DNA of 64,000 nucleotides from NCBI GenBank assembly GCA_910587635.1, contig CAJUNB010000033.1:17399-81398 (forward strand), read 5' to 3'. A model generated the notes under the pieces. The model made no database searches, was not told where the DNA came from, and saw nothing but the letters and a program-made list of their open reading frames with translations. Below, in pieces: positions 52,779-61,985 of the stretch. The position numbers and the translations under genes are program-made. The number at the start of each line of letters is the position of its first letter. The stretch's first letter is position 1. Source of the DNA: an uncultured Lachnospiraceae bacterium (GTDB lineage: Bacteria > Bacillota > Clostridia > Lachnospirales > Lachnospiraceae).

Positions 52779-55478
52779 TTAAAACTTGTTTTTATAAATA
52801 ATTCGTTTTATTTGAATCAAACATGTGGGCAGGAAGGCTAACCATAGGACGCTTCCTGCCTGTATTGCTGTAAGAGGAATGACAGCAAACAATGACTGAA
52901 GAAAAGGAAGGAAGAGTACCCCAGTGAGCAATGCCGTTCCTGTGAAAAAAGCTGCAATGAGATAAGGGTTGCTTCCCAGGCCAAGCCGGAAAATGCTCTG
53001 ACTGCCTCGGCAGGAGAAACCGTGGAACAGTCTGGCCATTGTCAAGGTGGAAAAGGCCATAGTACATGCGCAGGCCGGACTGGTGATAAGCCCTATATAA
53101 TAAGCAGCCAATGTAGCGAGGGAGATTAAAAGTCCCTGGAAAATCAACCTTTTATAAAAAGAGGCATTTAAAATAGGCTCCTCAGGATTACGAGGCCTGT
53201 CCAGTAGAAGATTTTTTCCGGGCTTTTCCACGCCGATGGCAATGGCAGGAAGAGAATCTGTCACGAGATTAATAAATAACAGCTGTACTGGAACAAAGGG
53301 AACGGGCAGCCCGGCCAGGGAAGTATACAGCACTGCTAGGATACCGGCAGTATTGCCGGATAATAAGAAGAGGATTGTATTTCGGATATTCTGATATACG
53401 TTCCGGCCGTTGGCTACCGCTTTTATAATCGTAGCAAAATTGTCATCGGTCAGTATCATGGAAGCGGCATCTTTGGATACTTCTGTGCCGGTAATACCCA
53501 TGGCGATGCCGATATCGGATTTTTTCAGGGCGGGGGCATCGTTGACACCATCTCCTGTCATAGCGACAATATGACCCTTTTTCTGCCAGGCTTCTACGAT
53601 GCGAATTTTGTTTTCAGGAGAGACTCTGGCATAGACAGCAATTTTTTCTATTGTTTGGTACAACTCATCTTCGGACATATTATCCAGTTCGCTTCCAGTT
53701 ACAGCTAGATCTCCCTTTCCCAAAATACCAATTTGTTTTGCAATCGCAGCAGCAGTTACTTTATGGTCTCCAGTAATCATAACAGGGCGGATACCTGCTT
53801 CTTTTGCCTGAGTGACTGCCATGGCAGATTCTGGCCTGGGCGGATCTACGATAGATACAAGACCAAGGAAGCAAAACGCAGTTTCCGAAGAGGAGTCTAA
53901 CGGGATATCCTGTTCAAGTTCCCGATAACCAAAAGAGAGAACACGAAGCCCTTCTTCCGAAAATTTTCGGTTCTGTTCCATAATATCCTCTTTGTCCTGA
54001 GCAGTAATGGGACGGATCATCCCTTTATCCATAATATGTGTGGTGCGTAAGAGCATTTCATCTACAGCACCTTTTGCCAGAATAGTAGGATTGCCATGGA
54101 GCATATATTTTACGGACATCAGTTTTCTGACGGAGTCGAAAGGAAGTTCTTCCAGACGGGGCATCATGTCCCGGAGAACTTTTTCATCCAGACCGGCTTT
54201 TCTGGCCATGAGGAGAAGGCAGTATTCTGTAGGATCTCCGATTCCCGGCGCATTCAGACTGCATGTGGTGAGCATGGCAGTATGCACAATATTTTCCGGG
54301 GCAAGAGAAACAGAAGCAGACGGAACAGTGTTTTTTTCTGCGGTACTTTGATCTTCCAGAGAGGAATCGTTAGCTAATATGGCGGTGTAAAGGAGAAGGC
54401 GGTGGGCTCTGTCATCTAGTTTTAACTGTTCGGGAGTCAACAGGGTATTGTTGATATAGATTTGCTGCGCAGTCATCTTATTTTGAGTAAGGGTTCCTGT
54501 CTTGTCGGAACAGATGACGGAAACGCATCCCAATGTCTCCACGGCTTTTAACTCTTTTAATATGGCATGTTCTTTTGCCATTTTCTGAGTTCCCAGTGCC
54601 TGAACGATAGTGACAATAGAACTGAGCGCTTCGGGGATGGCGGCAACAGCCAGTGCCACGGCAAACAAGAGTGAGTCCAGAATAGGCATATCACGCAAAA
54701 TGCCCAATAAAAATACGAGGGCACAGATGACAAGGATAATAGCCGCCAATTTTTTGCTGAAGGCGTCAAGGCTAATTTGCAGTGGTGTCTTTCTGGCCGC
54801 AGCTTTATTCATCAGCCCGGCAATTTTTCCTATTTCTGTCTGCATACCGGTAGCTGTAACGAGGACAACGCCTCGTCCATAAGTAACGAGACTGCCGGAG
54901 TAGACCATATTCGTCCGGTCTGCAAGAGCGGTTTCATCGGTCAGGACGTTTTCTTCCTTTTCGGCATTGACGGATTCTCCTGTGAGAGAACTTTCATCCA
55001 CCTGAAGAGAGAATCCATGGAGAAGACGGCCGTCTGCACAGACCACATCTCCCGCTTCCAATACTAAAATGTCTCCGGGAACGATATCGGATGCAGGAAT
55101 CTCTTTTTGTGTGCCATCCCGCATAACCCGCGCGTGCGGAGAGGACAAAGCTCTCAGAGAATCAAGAGATTTTCGGGCTTTTTCGTACTGGACTGTGCCC
55201 AGCAGGGCATTCAGAAAAATGACGGCGAGAATGACAAAGGTACTTTCTGCATTACCGGAGAGAAAGGATATTACGGCGGCGGCAATCAAAATCAAGACGA
55301 GAAGATCCTGAAATTGTTTCAGGAAAATAATTATAAGAGAGACTTTTTTCTCTTCTTCCAGTTGATTTGCACCATAACGGGATAGTAAGGTGACAGCTTC
55401 ATCGCTGCAAAGACCTTCTTCTCTGGAATGAAATTGAGTGAACAGCTCCTGAATGGATTGTTGATAAACGGGTTTCAT
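52779..55478 (-). CDS. P-type cation-transporting ATPase (P2 Ca2+/Mn2+ type)
   Basis: Membrane pump, 899 aa. In order: actuator TGESVNAEKEE, M4 region AIPEALSSIVTIVQALGTQK, phosphorylation site SDKTGTLTQNK near residue 323, nucleotide domain with KGAVDEMLLR, hinge TGDGVNDAPALKKSDIG near 646, then M5-M10 with INLVTDSLPAIAIGVEKP. This is the SERCA/PMCA-like class. A yybP-ykoY riboswitch in its leader points to Mn2+ as a physiological substrate, as for similar pumps in lactococci and streptococci. ATG 55478 has AGGAGA before it; the extension to 55523 has no site. Confidence 0.94.
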   Translation of the reverse strand: MKPVYQQSIQELFTQFHSREEGLCSDEAVTLLSRYGANQLEEEKKVSLIIIFLKQFQDLLVLILIAAAVISFLSGNAESTFVILAVIFLNALLGTVQYEKARKSLDSLRALSSPHARVMRDGTQKEIPASDIVPGDILVLEAGDVVCADGRLLHGFSLQVDESSLTGESVNAEKEENVLTDETALADRTNMVYSGSLVTYGRGVVLVTATGMQTEIGKIAGLMNKAAARKTPLQISLDAFSKKLAAIILVICALVFLLGILRDMPILDSLLFAVALAVAAIPEALSSIVTIVQALGTQKMAKEHAILKELKAVETLGCVSVICSDKTGTLTQNKMTAQQIYINNTLLTPEQLKLDDRAHRLLLYTAILANDSSLEDQSTAEKNTVPSASVSLAPENIVHTAMLTTCSLNAPGIGDPTEYCLLLMARKAGLDEKVLRDMMPRLEELPFDSVRKLMSVKYMLHGNPTILAKGAVDEMLLRTTHIMDKGMIRPITAQDKEDIMEQNRKFSEEGLRVLSFGYRELEQDIPLDSSSETAFCFLGLVSIVDPPRPESAMAVTQAKEAGIRPVMITGDHKVTAAAIAKQIGILGKGDLAVTGSELDNMSEDELYQTIEKIAVYARVSPENKIRIVEAWQKKGHIVAMTGDGVNDAPALKKSDIGIAMGITGTEVSKDAASMILTDDNFATIIKAVANGRNVYQNIRNTILFLLSGNTAGILAVLYTSLAGLPVPFVPVQLLFINLVTDSLPAIAIGVEKPGKNLLLDRPRNPEEPILNASFYKRLIFQGLLISLATLAAYYIGLITSPACACTMAFSTLTMARLFHGFSCRGSQSIFRLGLGSNPYLIAAFFTGTALLTGVLFLPFLQSLFAVIPLTAIQAGSVLWLAFLPTCLIQIKRIIYKNKF

Positions 55479-55587
55479 AATGATCTCCTTTCTGTATGTA
55501 AAGTGGGGACATTTGAGGAACATATGCTTTTTACTGTAATTCGTTTAATACTTTTTCCTATAAAAAACTTGGAGCTTTTTCGGTACG

Positions 55588-55645
55588 AAAAAAAGACTCT
55601 CTATGTATTTATTTCCCAATTGAAAAATAAAACATAAAAAGTCTT
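55588..55645 (-). terminator. Riboswitch-controlled terminator
   Basis: Read on the minus strand, AAGACT...ATG (55645-55633) pairs with CAT...AGTCTT (55605-55593), followed by seven T (55594-55588). Its first arm is the same sequence as the 3' strand of the aptamer's closing helix, so the two structures exclude one another. Confidence 0.65.
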
Positions 55646-55722
55646 GTAACCAAATTATGGTATACATTGCCAGCCGAATCGGCGGGATGATGACAATGTA
55701 TTAAAACTACTCCCTTTTTCTG
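55633..55722 (-). promoter_or_regulatory. yybP-ykoY family Mn2+ riboswitch
   Basis: Read on the minus strand the leader begins with AAAAAGGGAGTAG (55719-55707), the hallmark of this class. It continues with a CG-rich arm (CCCGCCGATTCGGCTGG) and ends with TTACAAGACTTTTT (55649-55636), which closes helix P1. Mn2+ binding should stabilise P1, hold the AAGACTTTTT strand and prevent the downstream terminator, so the pump is switched on by high Mn2+. It lies about 155 bases before the P-type ATPase start. Confidence 0.85.
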
Positions 55723-55829
55723 CCCATATAAATACTATATAAGATTGAATGCTGCAGTCAGTATATACTGAAAGAAAAAGAAATGCAAGAGAAAAGATGT
55801 AAATAATAATAAATAATAGTCGTTCCTTT

Positions 55830-55858
55830 ATCATACATCAGCGATTATAAACTGTCAA
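55830..55858 (-). promoter_or_regulatory. Promoter of the riboswitch-ATPase transcript
   Basis: On the minus strand: TTGACA at 55858-55853, 17-base spacer, TATGAT at 55835-55830. Transcription would start about 100 bases before the aptamer. Confidence 0.8.
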
Positions 55859-56259
55859 AGAGAATAATTAATATTAAAGTAAAATTTAATTATTTTATAA
55901 TTGTGTATGAAATACAGAAAAATCAATTCAACTGCTTAAAATCTGGCTTCAAATAATAACATACGATATTTTATGAAGTGTAATTTTTATGAATATAGTA
56001 AAAAGTGTAAAACTCCGCAAAATCGCACAAAATAGATATTAAATATAAATTTAATATTACATCAATGGCCGTCTGGATTATGAAAACTGTAGGCAGAGAA
56101 AGTGACTATTGGGGCTACAATATATTTTCACGTATCGTACTTTTTTCCCGGCAAGTATTTAAAATATGAAAAAAATATTATATAATATAAAAAATAATGC
56201 ATGTCTGGTTAATTGATCAGATATGTAAAAGAGCGATAGAAAAAGAAGGAGGTTTCTTG
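55859..56259 (+). other. AT-rich intergenic region before pfkA
   Basis: Roughly 400 bases, over 70 percent A+T by eye, with many TTTAAT/ATTAAA repeats. A TATAAT occurs near 56180 but without a good -35. No coding signal, known RNA or long repeat was seen. It probably carries the pfkA promoter. Confidence 0.4.
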
Positions 56260-57333
56260 ATGAAAAAGATTGGGTTATTGACAAGTGGGGGAGACTGTCA
56301 GGCATTGAATGCGGCTATGAGGGGAGTCGTAAAGACGATTATCAATGCATCAGACCAGGTGGAAATTTATGGTTTTCTGGAAGGCTATAAAGGATTGATC
56401 TATGGAAATTTCAGAATGCTCGGTAGTGCTGATTTTTCTGGAATACTGACTAAGGGAGGAACAATACTGGGAAGTTCCAGGACACCTTTTAAATTGATGA
56501 GAGAGCCGGATGAGAATGGTTTGGATAAAGTAGAAGCCATGAAGCACAATTATTATAAACTGAATTTGGACTGCCTTGTTATTTTGGGAGGAAATGGTAC
56601 TCATAAGACTGCAAATATGCTGCGGGAAGAGGGGCTGAATGTAGTCACACTGCCTAAGACGATTGATAATGATCTATGGGGAACGGATATGACATTCGGT
56701 TTCCAGAGCGCAGTGGACATTGCTACTGATGCTATTGATCGGATTCACACGACAGCAGCTTCTCATGGAAGGGTATTTATTGTGGAAGTCATGGGACATA
56801 AGGTAGGATGGCTGACACTGAATGCAGGTATGGCAGGCGGTGCTGATATTATTCTTGTTCCTGAAATCCCTTATAATATCAAAAAGATTGTGAAGGCAAT
56901 TGAAGAGCGTCATAAGAGAGGCAGCAGGTTTACAATTCTGGCAGTGGCAGAAGGCGCTATTTCCAAAGAGGATGCTGCACTTTCTAAGAAAGAACTGAAG
57001 AAAAAGCAGGAAAAGAAAATCTATCCCAGTATTTCATATCAGGTGGCAGCAGAGATCGAAGAGAGAACAGGGCTGGACGTCCGCGTTACAGTTCCGGGGC
57101 ATACGCAGCGTGGGGGCGGGCCTTGTCCGTATGACAGAGTATTTGCCAGCCGCCTTGGTGCAGAGGCAGGTAAGCTTATCATGAAGGGTGAGTATGGATT
57201 CATGGTAGGCTACAGCAACAGGGAAATCGTAAAGGTACCGTTGGAAGATGTGGCAGGTAAGCTGAAATATCTTTCCCCTGATGCGTCGATTATCCAGGAA
57301 GCAAAGATGCTGGGCATCAGCTTTGGAGATTAA
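56260..57333 (+). CDS. pfkA: 6-phosphofructokinase
   Basis: Phosphorylates fructose 6-phosphate in glycolysis. 357 aa with GLLTSGGDCQALNAAMRG, GGTILGSSRTPF, VILGGNGTHKTANML, LPKTIDNDLWGTDMTFGFQS and FIVEVMGHKVGWLTLNAGMA. At the donor site the usual GGDGS is GGNGT, and the GTIDND position is KTIDND: Gly at the 104 position suggests ATP, while Lys at the 124 position is the PPi-type residue. The donor is therefore uncertain. AAGGAGG lies seven bases before ATG 56260. Confidence 0.92.
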   Translation: MKKIGLLTSGGDCQALNAAMRGVVKTIINASDQVEIYGFLEGYKGLIYGNFRMLGSADFSGILTKGGTILGSSRTPFKLMREPDENGLDKVEAMKHNYYKLNLDCLVILGGNGTHKTANMLREEGLNVVTLPKTIDNDLWGTDMTFGFQSAVDIATDAIDRIHTTAASHGRVFIVEVMGHKVGWLTLNAGMAGGADIILVPEIPYNIKKIVKAIEERHKRGSRFTILAVAEGAISKEDAALSKKELKKKQEKKIYPSISYQVAAEIEERTGLDVRVTVPGHTQRGGGPCPYDRVFASRLGAEAGKLIMKGEYGFMVGYSNREIVKVPLEDVAGKLKYLSPDASIIQEAKMLGISFGD

Positions 57334-57373
57334 TAACTGACAGGAGTGTCAGAAATAGTTAGGAGCAGACGGT

Positions 57374-58936
57374 ATGTCATATACGGCACTCTATAGAAAA
57401 TTCCGGCCGGATAATTTCAGTGATGTAAAGGGGCAGGAACATATTGTAACGACATTAAAAAACCAGTTAAAAGCAGAGAGGATAGGCCATGCCTATCTTT
57501 TCTGCGGCAGTCGGGGGACTGGCAAAACGACTATCGCCAAAATACTTGCCAAAGCAGTAAACTGTGAAAATCCCCATGAGGGAAGCCCGTGTGGTGTCTG
57601 TACATCCTGTCGGACGATTGCTGCTGGAGCCAGTATGAATGTTATCGAGATCGATGCGGCGTCTAACAATGGCGTTGACAATATCCGTGAGATTGTAGAA
57701 GAGGTTTCTTATTCTCCGGCAGAAGGCAGGTATAAAGTCTATATTATCGATGAAGTTCACATGCTTTCTATTGGTGCTTTTAATGCACTGTTAAAAACAC
57801 TGGAAGAGCCCCCTTCCTATGTTATTTTTATTCTGGCCACTACAGAAGTGCATAAAATTCCTATTACGATCTTATCCCGTTGTCAGAGATATGATTTTAA
57901 GAGAATTTCTGCGGATACAATTACCGGGCGGATGAATGAGTTGATGGCAGTGGAGCAGACTGAGGTGGAAGAGAAAGCACTGCGCTATATAGCTAAGGCG
58001 GCAGATGGCTCCATGAGAGATGCCCTGAGTCTTCTCGATCAGTGCATTGCCTTTCATTTTGGAGACAGACTCACTTATGACAAAGTGTTGGACGTACTGG
58101 GAGCGGTGGATACGTCTGTATTCAGTAAAATGCTGCGTATGATATTGAAAGAGGATGTAGTGGGCAGCATAACACTTTTGGAAGAGCTGATTATGCAAGG
58201 CCGTGAACTGACACAGTTTGTTGCTGATTTTACATGGTATTTACGCAATCTGTTACTTGCTAAAACATCGGATCAGATCGAAGATGTGATAGATATGTCT
58301 TCCGACAATTTACAGAAGCTAAAAGAAGAAGCGATGATGGCCAAGCTGGATACGATTTTACGCTTTATTCGTATTTTTTCTGAATTGTCTGATAAAATAA
58401 GATATGCTTCCCAAAAGAGAATTGTATTGGAAACGACTATCATAAAACTATGCAGGCCGGAAATGGAAGCAGAACAAGATACACTGGCGGACAGAATACG
58501 GAAGCTGGAGAAACGGCTGGATAAAGGCGTGGTGCTATCTGGACAAAACATTCCTCCTTCGGAAGAGAGTCCAAAGGAAGCGGAAAAAGTGCAGCGTCCG
58601 AAACTGCCGAAAGCGATTCCGGAAGATGTAAAACAATTGGCGGAAAAATGGAAAGGGATAGTAGAAAGTACACAAATGCCTGTGAAACAGTATTTGAGAC
58701 AGGCGAGACTGACTCTGAGCGGAGAAAATAAAGTAATACTTGTATTTTCGGACGGGATTGCCTCAGATTATTTTACAAAAGGAGAAGGGCATATGCAGCA
58801 ACTGAATCGTCTCCTGTCAGAAAGTATCGGCAAGGAAGTGGAAGTATCTGTTCAGACAATTCAGGAAGAGCAAAATTTTGATGACAATTATGTGGATCTG
58901 GAAGCCGTTATTCATATGGATATCGAAGAAGAATAA
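57374..58936 (+). CDS. dnaX: DNA polymerase III subunit gamma/tau
   Basis: Clamp-loader ATPase, 520 aa. Walker A FCGSRGTGKTTIAKIL, zinc module CENPHEGSPCGVCTSC, Walker B YIIDEVHMLS, sensor motif LATTEVHKIPITILSRCQRY, then a helical collar and a C-terminal tau-like tail rich in Lys/Glu (PPSEESPKEAEKVQRPKLPK). It starts the dnaX-ybaB-recR cluster, an order conserved in most Firmicutes. The ATG has GGAG in the expected place. Confidence 0.96.
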   Translation: MSYTALYRKFRPDNFSDVKGQEHIVTTLKNQLKAERIGHAYLFCGSRGTGKTTIAKILAKAVNCENPHEGSPCGVCTSCRTIAAGASMNVIEIDAASNNGVDNIREIVEEVSYSPAEGRYKVYIIDEVHMLSIGAFNALLKTLEEPPSYVIFILATTEVHKIPITILSRCQRYDFKRISADTITGRMNELMAVEQTEVEEKALRYIAKAADGSMRDALSLLDQCIAFHFGDRLTYDKVLDVLGAVDTSVFSKMLRMILKEDVVGSITLLEELIMQGRELTQFVADFTWYLRNLLLAKTSDQIEDVIDMSSDNLQKLKEEAMMAKLDTILRFIRIFSELSDKIRYASQKRIVLETTIIKLCRPEMEAEQDTLADRIRKLEKRLDKGVVLSGQNIPPSEESPKEAEKVQRPKLPKAIPEDVKQLAEKWKGIVESTQMPVKQYLRQARLTLSGENKVILVFSDGIASDYFTKGEGHMQQLNRLLSESIGKEVEVSVQTIQEEQNFDDNYVDLEAVIHMDIEEE

Positions 58937-58988
58937 GTAAAGTCAAATACCCCGCAGCAGACTGACGGGATAGCAGGAGGAATGAAAG

Positions 58989-59339
58989 ATGGCAAAACGC
59001 GGAGGATTTCCGGGAGGAATGCCGGGAAACATGGCAAATCTGATGAAGCAGGCGCAGAGAATGCAGCGACAGATGGAAGAAAGTCAGAAAGAACTGGAAA
59101 CAAAAGAATTTACTGCGAAGGCTGGCGGCGGTGCCGTTGAAGTGACTGTGACAGGGAAGAAAGAAGTCACAAAAGTCAAACTGTCTCAGGAAGTAGTGGA
59201 CCCGGATGATGTGGAGATGCTGGAAGATCTTGTCATGGCGGCTGCTAACGAAGCTCTTCGGATGGCAGAGGAAGCAAACAGTGAGATGATGGGAAAAATG
59301 ACAGGTGGTCTGAATATGGGCGGAGGTCTGCCCTTCTGA
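58989..59339 (+). CDS. YbaB/EbfC family nucleoid-associated protein
   Basis: 116 aa DNA-binding dimer. Typical pattern: Gly/Pro/Met-rich start, coiled helix NLMKQAQRMQRQMEESQKEL, then EVTVTGKKEVTKVKLSQEVV and the helix LEDLVMAAANEALRMAEEAN. GGAGG lies seven bases before the ATG. It ends in the TGATG overlap with recR. Confidence 0.95.
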   Translation: MAKRGGFPGGMPGNMANLMKQAQRMQRQMEESQKELETKEFTAKAGGGAVEVTVTGKKEVTKVKLSQEVVDPDDVEMLEDLVMAAANEALRMAEEANSEMMGKMTGGLNMGGGLPF

Positions 59340-59935
59340 TGGATTTGTACAGCGGACATATCAATCGATTAATTGAAGAACTTTCCAATCTTCCGGGGAT
59401 TGGCAATAAATCCGCACAGAGACTGGCATTTTATTTAATCGGTCTGCCAAAAGACAGAGTGGGGCATCTCGCAGAAACGATTGTACAGGCGAGAGACAAT
59501 GTGAGATATTGTGAGCAGTGCTGTACTCTGACAGACCAGGAGTTTTGCCCGGTCTGTGCAAACAGAAACAGAGATGCCAGAACGATTATGGTAGTGGAGA
59601 ACAGCCGGGATCTGGCAGCTTATGAAAAGACGGGAAAATATGAGGGGGTTTACCACGTACTGCATGGAGCGATCTCCCCTATGCTTGGAATTGGCCCGGA
59701 TGATATCAGATTAAAAGAACTCATGGCCAGGCTTCAGGGTGATGTGAAGGAAGTCATCATAGCCACCAATTCCAGCCTGGAAGGAGAGACAACAGCCATG
59801 TATATCAGTAAACTGATCAAACCTACAGGTATCCGGGTGACAAGAATTGCCAGTGGTGTACCGGTAGGGGGAGATCTGGAGTATATTGATGAAATAACGC
59901 TTTTGCGTGCTCTGGAAGGACGTACAGAACTGTAA
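59339..59935 (+). CDS. recR: Recombination protein RecR
   Basis: DNA repair protein of the RecFOR pathway, 198 aa. Helix-hairpin-helix LPGIGNKSAQRLAFYLIG, four-Cys zinc finger CEQCCTLTDQEFCPVC, Toprim domain IMVVENSRDLAAYEKTGKYE, and C-terminal ATNSSLEGETTAMYISKLI with RIASGVPVGGDLEYIDE. Start overlaps the ybaB stop by one base. Confidence 0.96.
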   Translation: MDLYSGHINRLIEELSNLPGIGNKSAQRLAFYLIGLPKDRVGHLAETIVQARDNVRYCEQCCTLTDQEFCPVCANRNRDARTIMVVENSRDLAAYEKTGKYEGVYHVLHGAISPMLGIGPDDIRLKELMARLQGDVKEVIIATNSSLEGETTAMYISKLIKPTGIRVTRIASGVPVGGDLEYIDEITLLRALEGRTEL

Positions 59936-59973
59936 ACGCCGCAGTTACGCTGTGAGAACGGAAAGGAAAAAGA

Positions 59974-61014
59974 ATGAAAAAACAATTATTTGGCACAACA
60001 AAAGAAGGAAGAGAAGTATTTTTATATACATTGGAAAATAAAGGCGGGATGAAAGCAGAAGTGATTGACTATGGCGCAATTCTCGTCAGACTGTTCGTAC
60101 CGGATAAAAATGGAAAAACAGATGACGTGACACTGGGATATGATCGTCTGGAAGATTACTATGAAAATGGGAGCTTTTTTGGCGGTACGATAGCACCTAA
60201 CGCCAATCGGATCGCCGGGGCGGCTTTTATCATTGACGGAACAAAATACAGTCTTGATGTGAATGACGGACCGAATAATTTACATAGTCATTTTGTAATG
60301 GGCGGACATAAACAAATATGGCAGGCACAGGAAGGAGACCAGTCAGTTAAGTTCACTTTGAAGTTAAAGGATGGAGAAATGGGATTTCCGGGAAACAAAG
60401 AGATTTCTATCACCTATACACTGACAGAAAACAATGAACTTCGCTTGGATTATCACGGCTGTACCGACAAAAAGACGATTTTAAACCCTACAAATCATGC
60501 TTATTTCAACCTGGCAGGACATGACGGCGGAACGATTCTCAATCATGTGCTCTGGATGAAAGCAAGTCATTATACACCGGTAGTACAGGGGGCAATACCT
60601 ACAGGGGAGATTGCACCGGTAGCCGGAACGCCTCTTGATTTTACTAAGGAAAAACGAATTGGAGATGAAATAGAGGCAGATTTTGAACAGTTAAAGCTGG
60701 TAAGTGGCTATGATCATAATTTTGCCGTAGATGACTGGGATGGTGAATTGCAGCTGATTGCCTCCGTTATGGAACCGGAGAGCGGCAGAAAAATGAAAGT
60801 ATATTCTGATCTTCCGGGACTTCAGTTCTATGCAGGAAACTGCATTGCGAAAACAATCGGAAAAGAGGGGGTTGTATACAAAGAACGGGACGGACTTTGC
60901 CTGGAGACAGATTATTTCCCCAATGCCATAAATGAAGAAGGTTTTGCTTCTCCTGTCTATGGGCCGGAAAAAGAGTATACTTCTACTACGGTCTACCAAT
61001 TCGAAACTGTGTAA
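59974..61014 (+). CDS. galM: Aldose 1-epimerase (mutarotase)
   Basis: Interconverts alpha and beta anomers of aldoses. 346 aa beta-sandwich with GGTIAPNANRIAGA, NNLHSHFVMGGHKQIWQA (His), NPTNHAYFNLAGHDGGTI (catalytic His) and the catalytic Glu in LCLETDYFPNAINEEGF. AAAGGA lies before the ATG. A bidirectional terminator follows. It may help use of the sugars imported by the upstream systems but is not linked to them. Confidence 0.95.
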   Translation: MKKQLFGTTKEGREVFLYTLENKGGMKAEVIDYGAILVRLFVPDKNGKTDDVTLGYDRLEDYYENGSFFGGTIAPNANRIAGAAFIIDGTKYSLDVNDGPNNLHSHFVMGGHKQIWQAQEGDQSVKFTLKLKDGEMGFPGNKEISITYTLTENNELRLDYHGCTDKKTILNPTNHAYFNLAGHDGGTILNHVLWMKASHYTPVVQGAIPTGEIAPVAGTPLDFTKEKRIGDEIEADFEQLKLVSGYDHNFAVDDWDGELQLIASVMEPESGRKMKVYSDLPGLQFYAGNCIAKTIGKEGVVYKERDGLCLETDYFPNAINEEGFASPVYGPEKEYTSTTVYQFETV

Positions 61015-61041
61015 AAATCATTATAAAATCATCATATAGAC

Positions 61042-61071
61042 AAAGGCGCCATGAATTTAGATGGCGCCTTT
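61042..61071. terminator. Bidirectional terminator after galM
   Basis: AAAGGCGCCAT (61042-61052) pairs with ATGGCGCCTTT (61061-61071), with the flanks GACAA/TTGTC extending the stem. Confidence 0.85.
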
Positions 61072-61196
61072 TGTCGTTCAAAAGAATAAAACAGCCGACA
61101 GGATATGATAAATGTCTTTACTCTTCTGCCGTATAATTATTGTAAAAGTTGCAGACTGCGATAAAGAAACTGTAAATTTGGGACAAGGAGGGTATT

Positions 61197-61952
61197 ATGA
61201 AAAAAAGACTTCCTAAAAATATTTGTCAGGTGGGAGAAACGGACGGGAGCCCTAAAATACTAATTGAGGAATATACGATTTCTTTTTTACAGGAAATAAT
61301 AAAAAAAGCAAAGGATCCCCAGATTGTTGTATTCTATGGAGACGGATATGAACAGGAAGGAATCAGATATTATTATCTGAAAGGCATTGCTTCTCACAGG
61401 GCGTCTGGAAATGTTTTGAATAAAATGGACGAGTTCTATTTTCAGACGATTGGAAAACAGTATTTTCCTGCGTGGAAGGGAATTGGATGGTATTACATGG
61501 AAGAAGGAGATAATGACATACTTAAAATATTACAGAACATGAGAGAACAGGATTTTGGAGGAGTGAAAGGATATTATATTTATTTCGAAAAAAATATAGA
61601 AATGGAAGACTATTTACTCCATAGGCAAAAAAAAGAAAGAAATAGCGCAGAGTTTGCGGAAGAAAAAAATCATAAAGAAAATGCAGCCGTGACAGATCAT
61701 GATATCAAAAAGAAACTGAAAAAGGACTGGAATCATTCATGGGCTGTAAAAGGGACTTTCTTTAATAATAAAATGCCTGCGCCGATTGCAGCTGTTCAGG
61801 TACTTAATATGGTAAGTCTCTGTATTTTGATTATCTGCTGTATTATTGCCGTAACTACTTTAAATCAGTATGATAAAATGAAGCAACTGGAAGAAACTGT
61901 AACCTATCTGGAAGCAAGCATGGAAGAAGAAAAAAATTTACCGGAGGAATAA
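61197..61952 (+). CDS. Conserved membrane-tethered protein of unknown function
   Basis: 251 aa. Residues 1-140 form an alpha/beta domain with ILIEEYTISFLQEIIKKA, IVVFYGDGYEQEGIRYYYLK and GWYYMEEGDNDILKILQ; the arrangement recalls a JAB/MPN fold but the metal-binding residues are absent. A Lys/Glu-rich linker follows, then one transmembrane helix at about 200-224 (VLNMVSLCILIICCIIAV) and a short coiled coil (MKQLEETVTYLEASMEEE). GGAGG lies before the ATG. It heads a three-gene membrane cluster. I do not recognise a named family. Confidence 0.7.
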   Translation: MKKRLPKNICQVGETDGSPKILIEEYTISFLQEIIKKAKDPQIVVFYGDGYEQEGIRYYYLKGIASHRASGNVLNKMDEFYFQTIGKQYFPAWKGIGWYYMEEGDNDILKILQNMREQDFGGVKGYYIYFEKNIEMEDYLLHRQKKERNSAEFAEEKNHKENAAVTDHDIKKKLKKDWNHSWAVKGTFFNNKMPAPIAAVQVLNMVSLCILIICCIIAVTTLNQYDKMKQLEETVTYLEASMEEEKNLPEE

Positions 61953-61985
61953 AATCTATGCTATACTGTGCATTGGGAGCACGAT

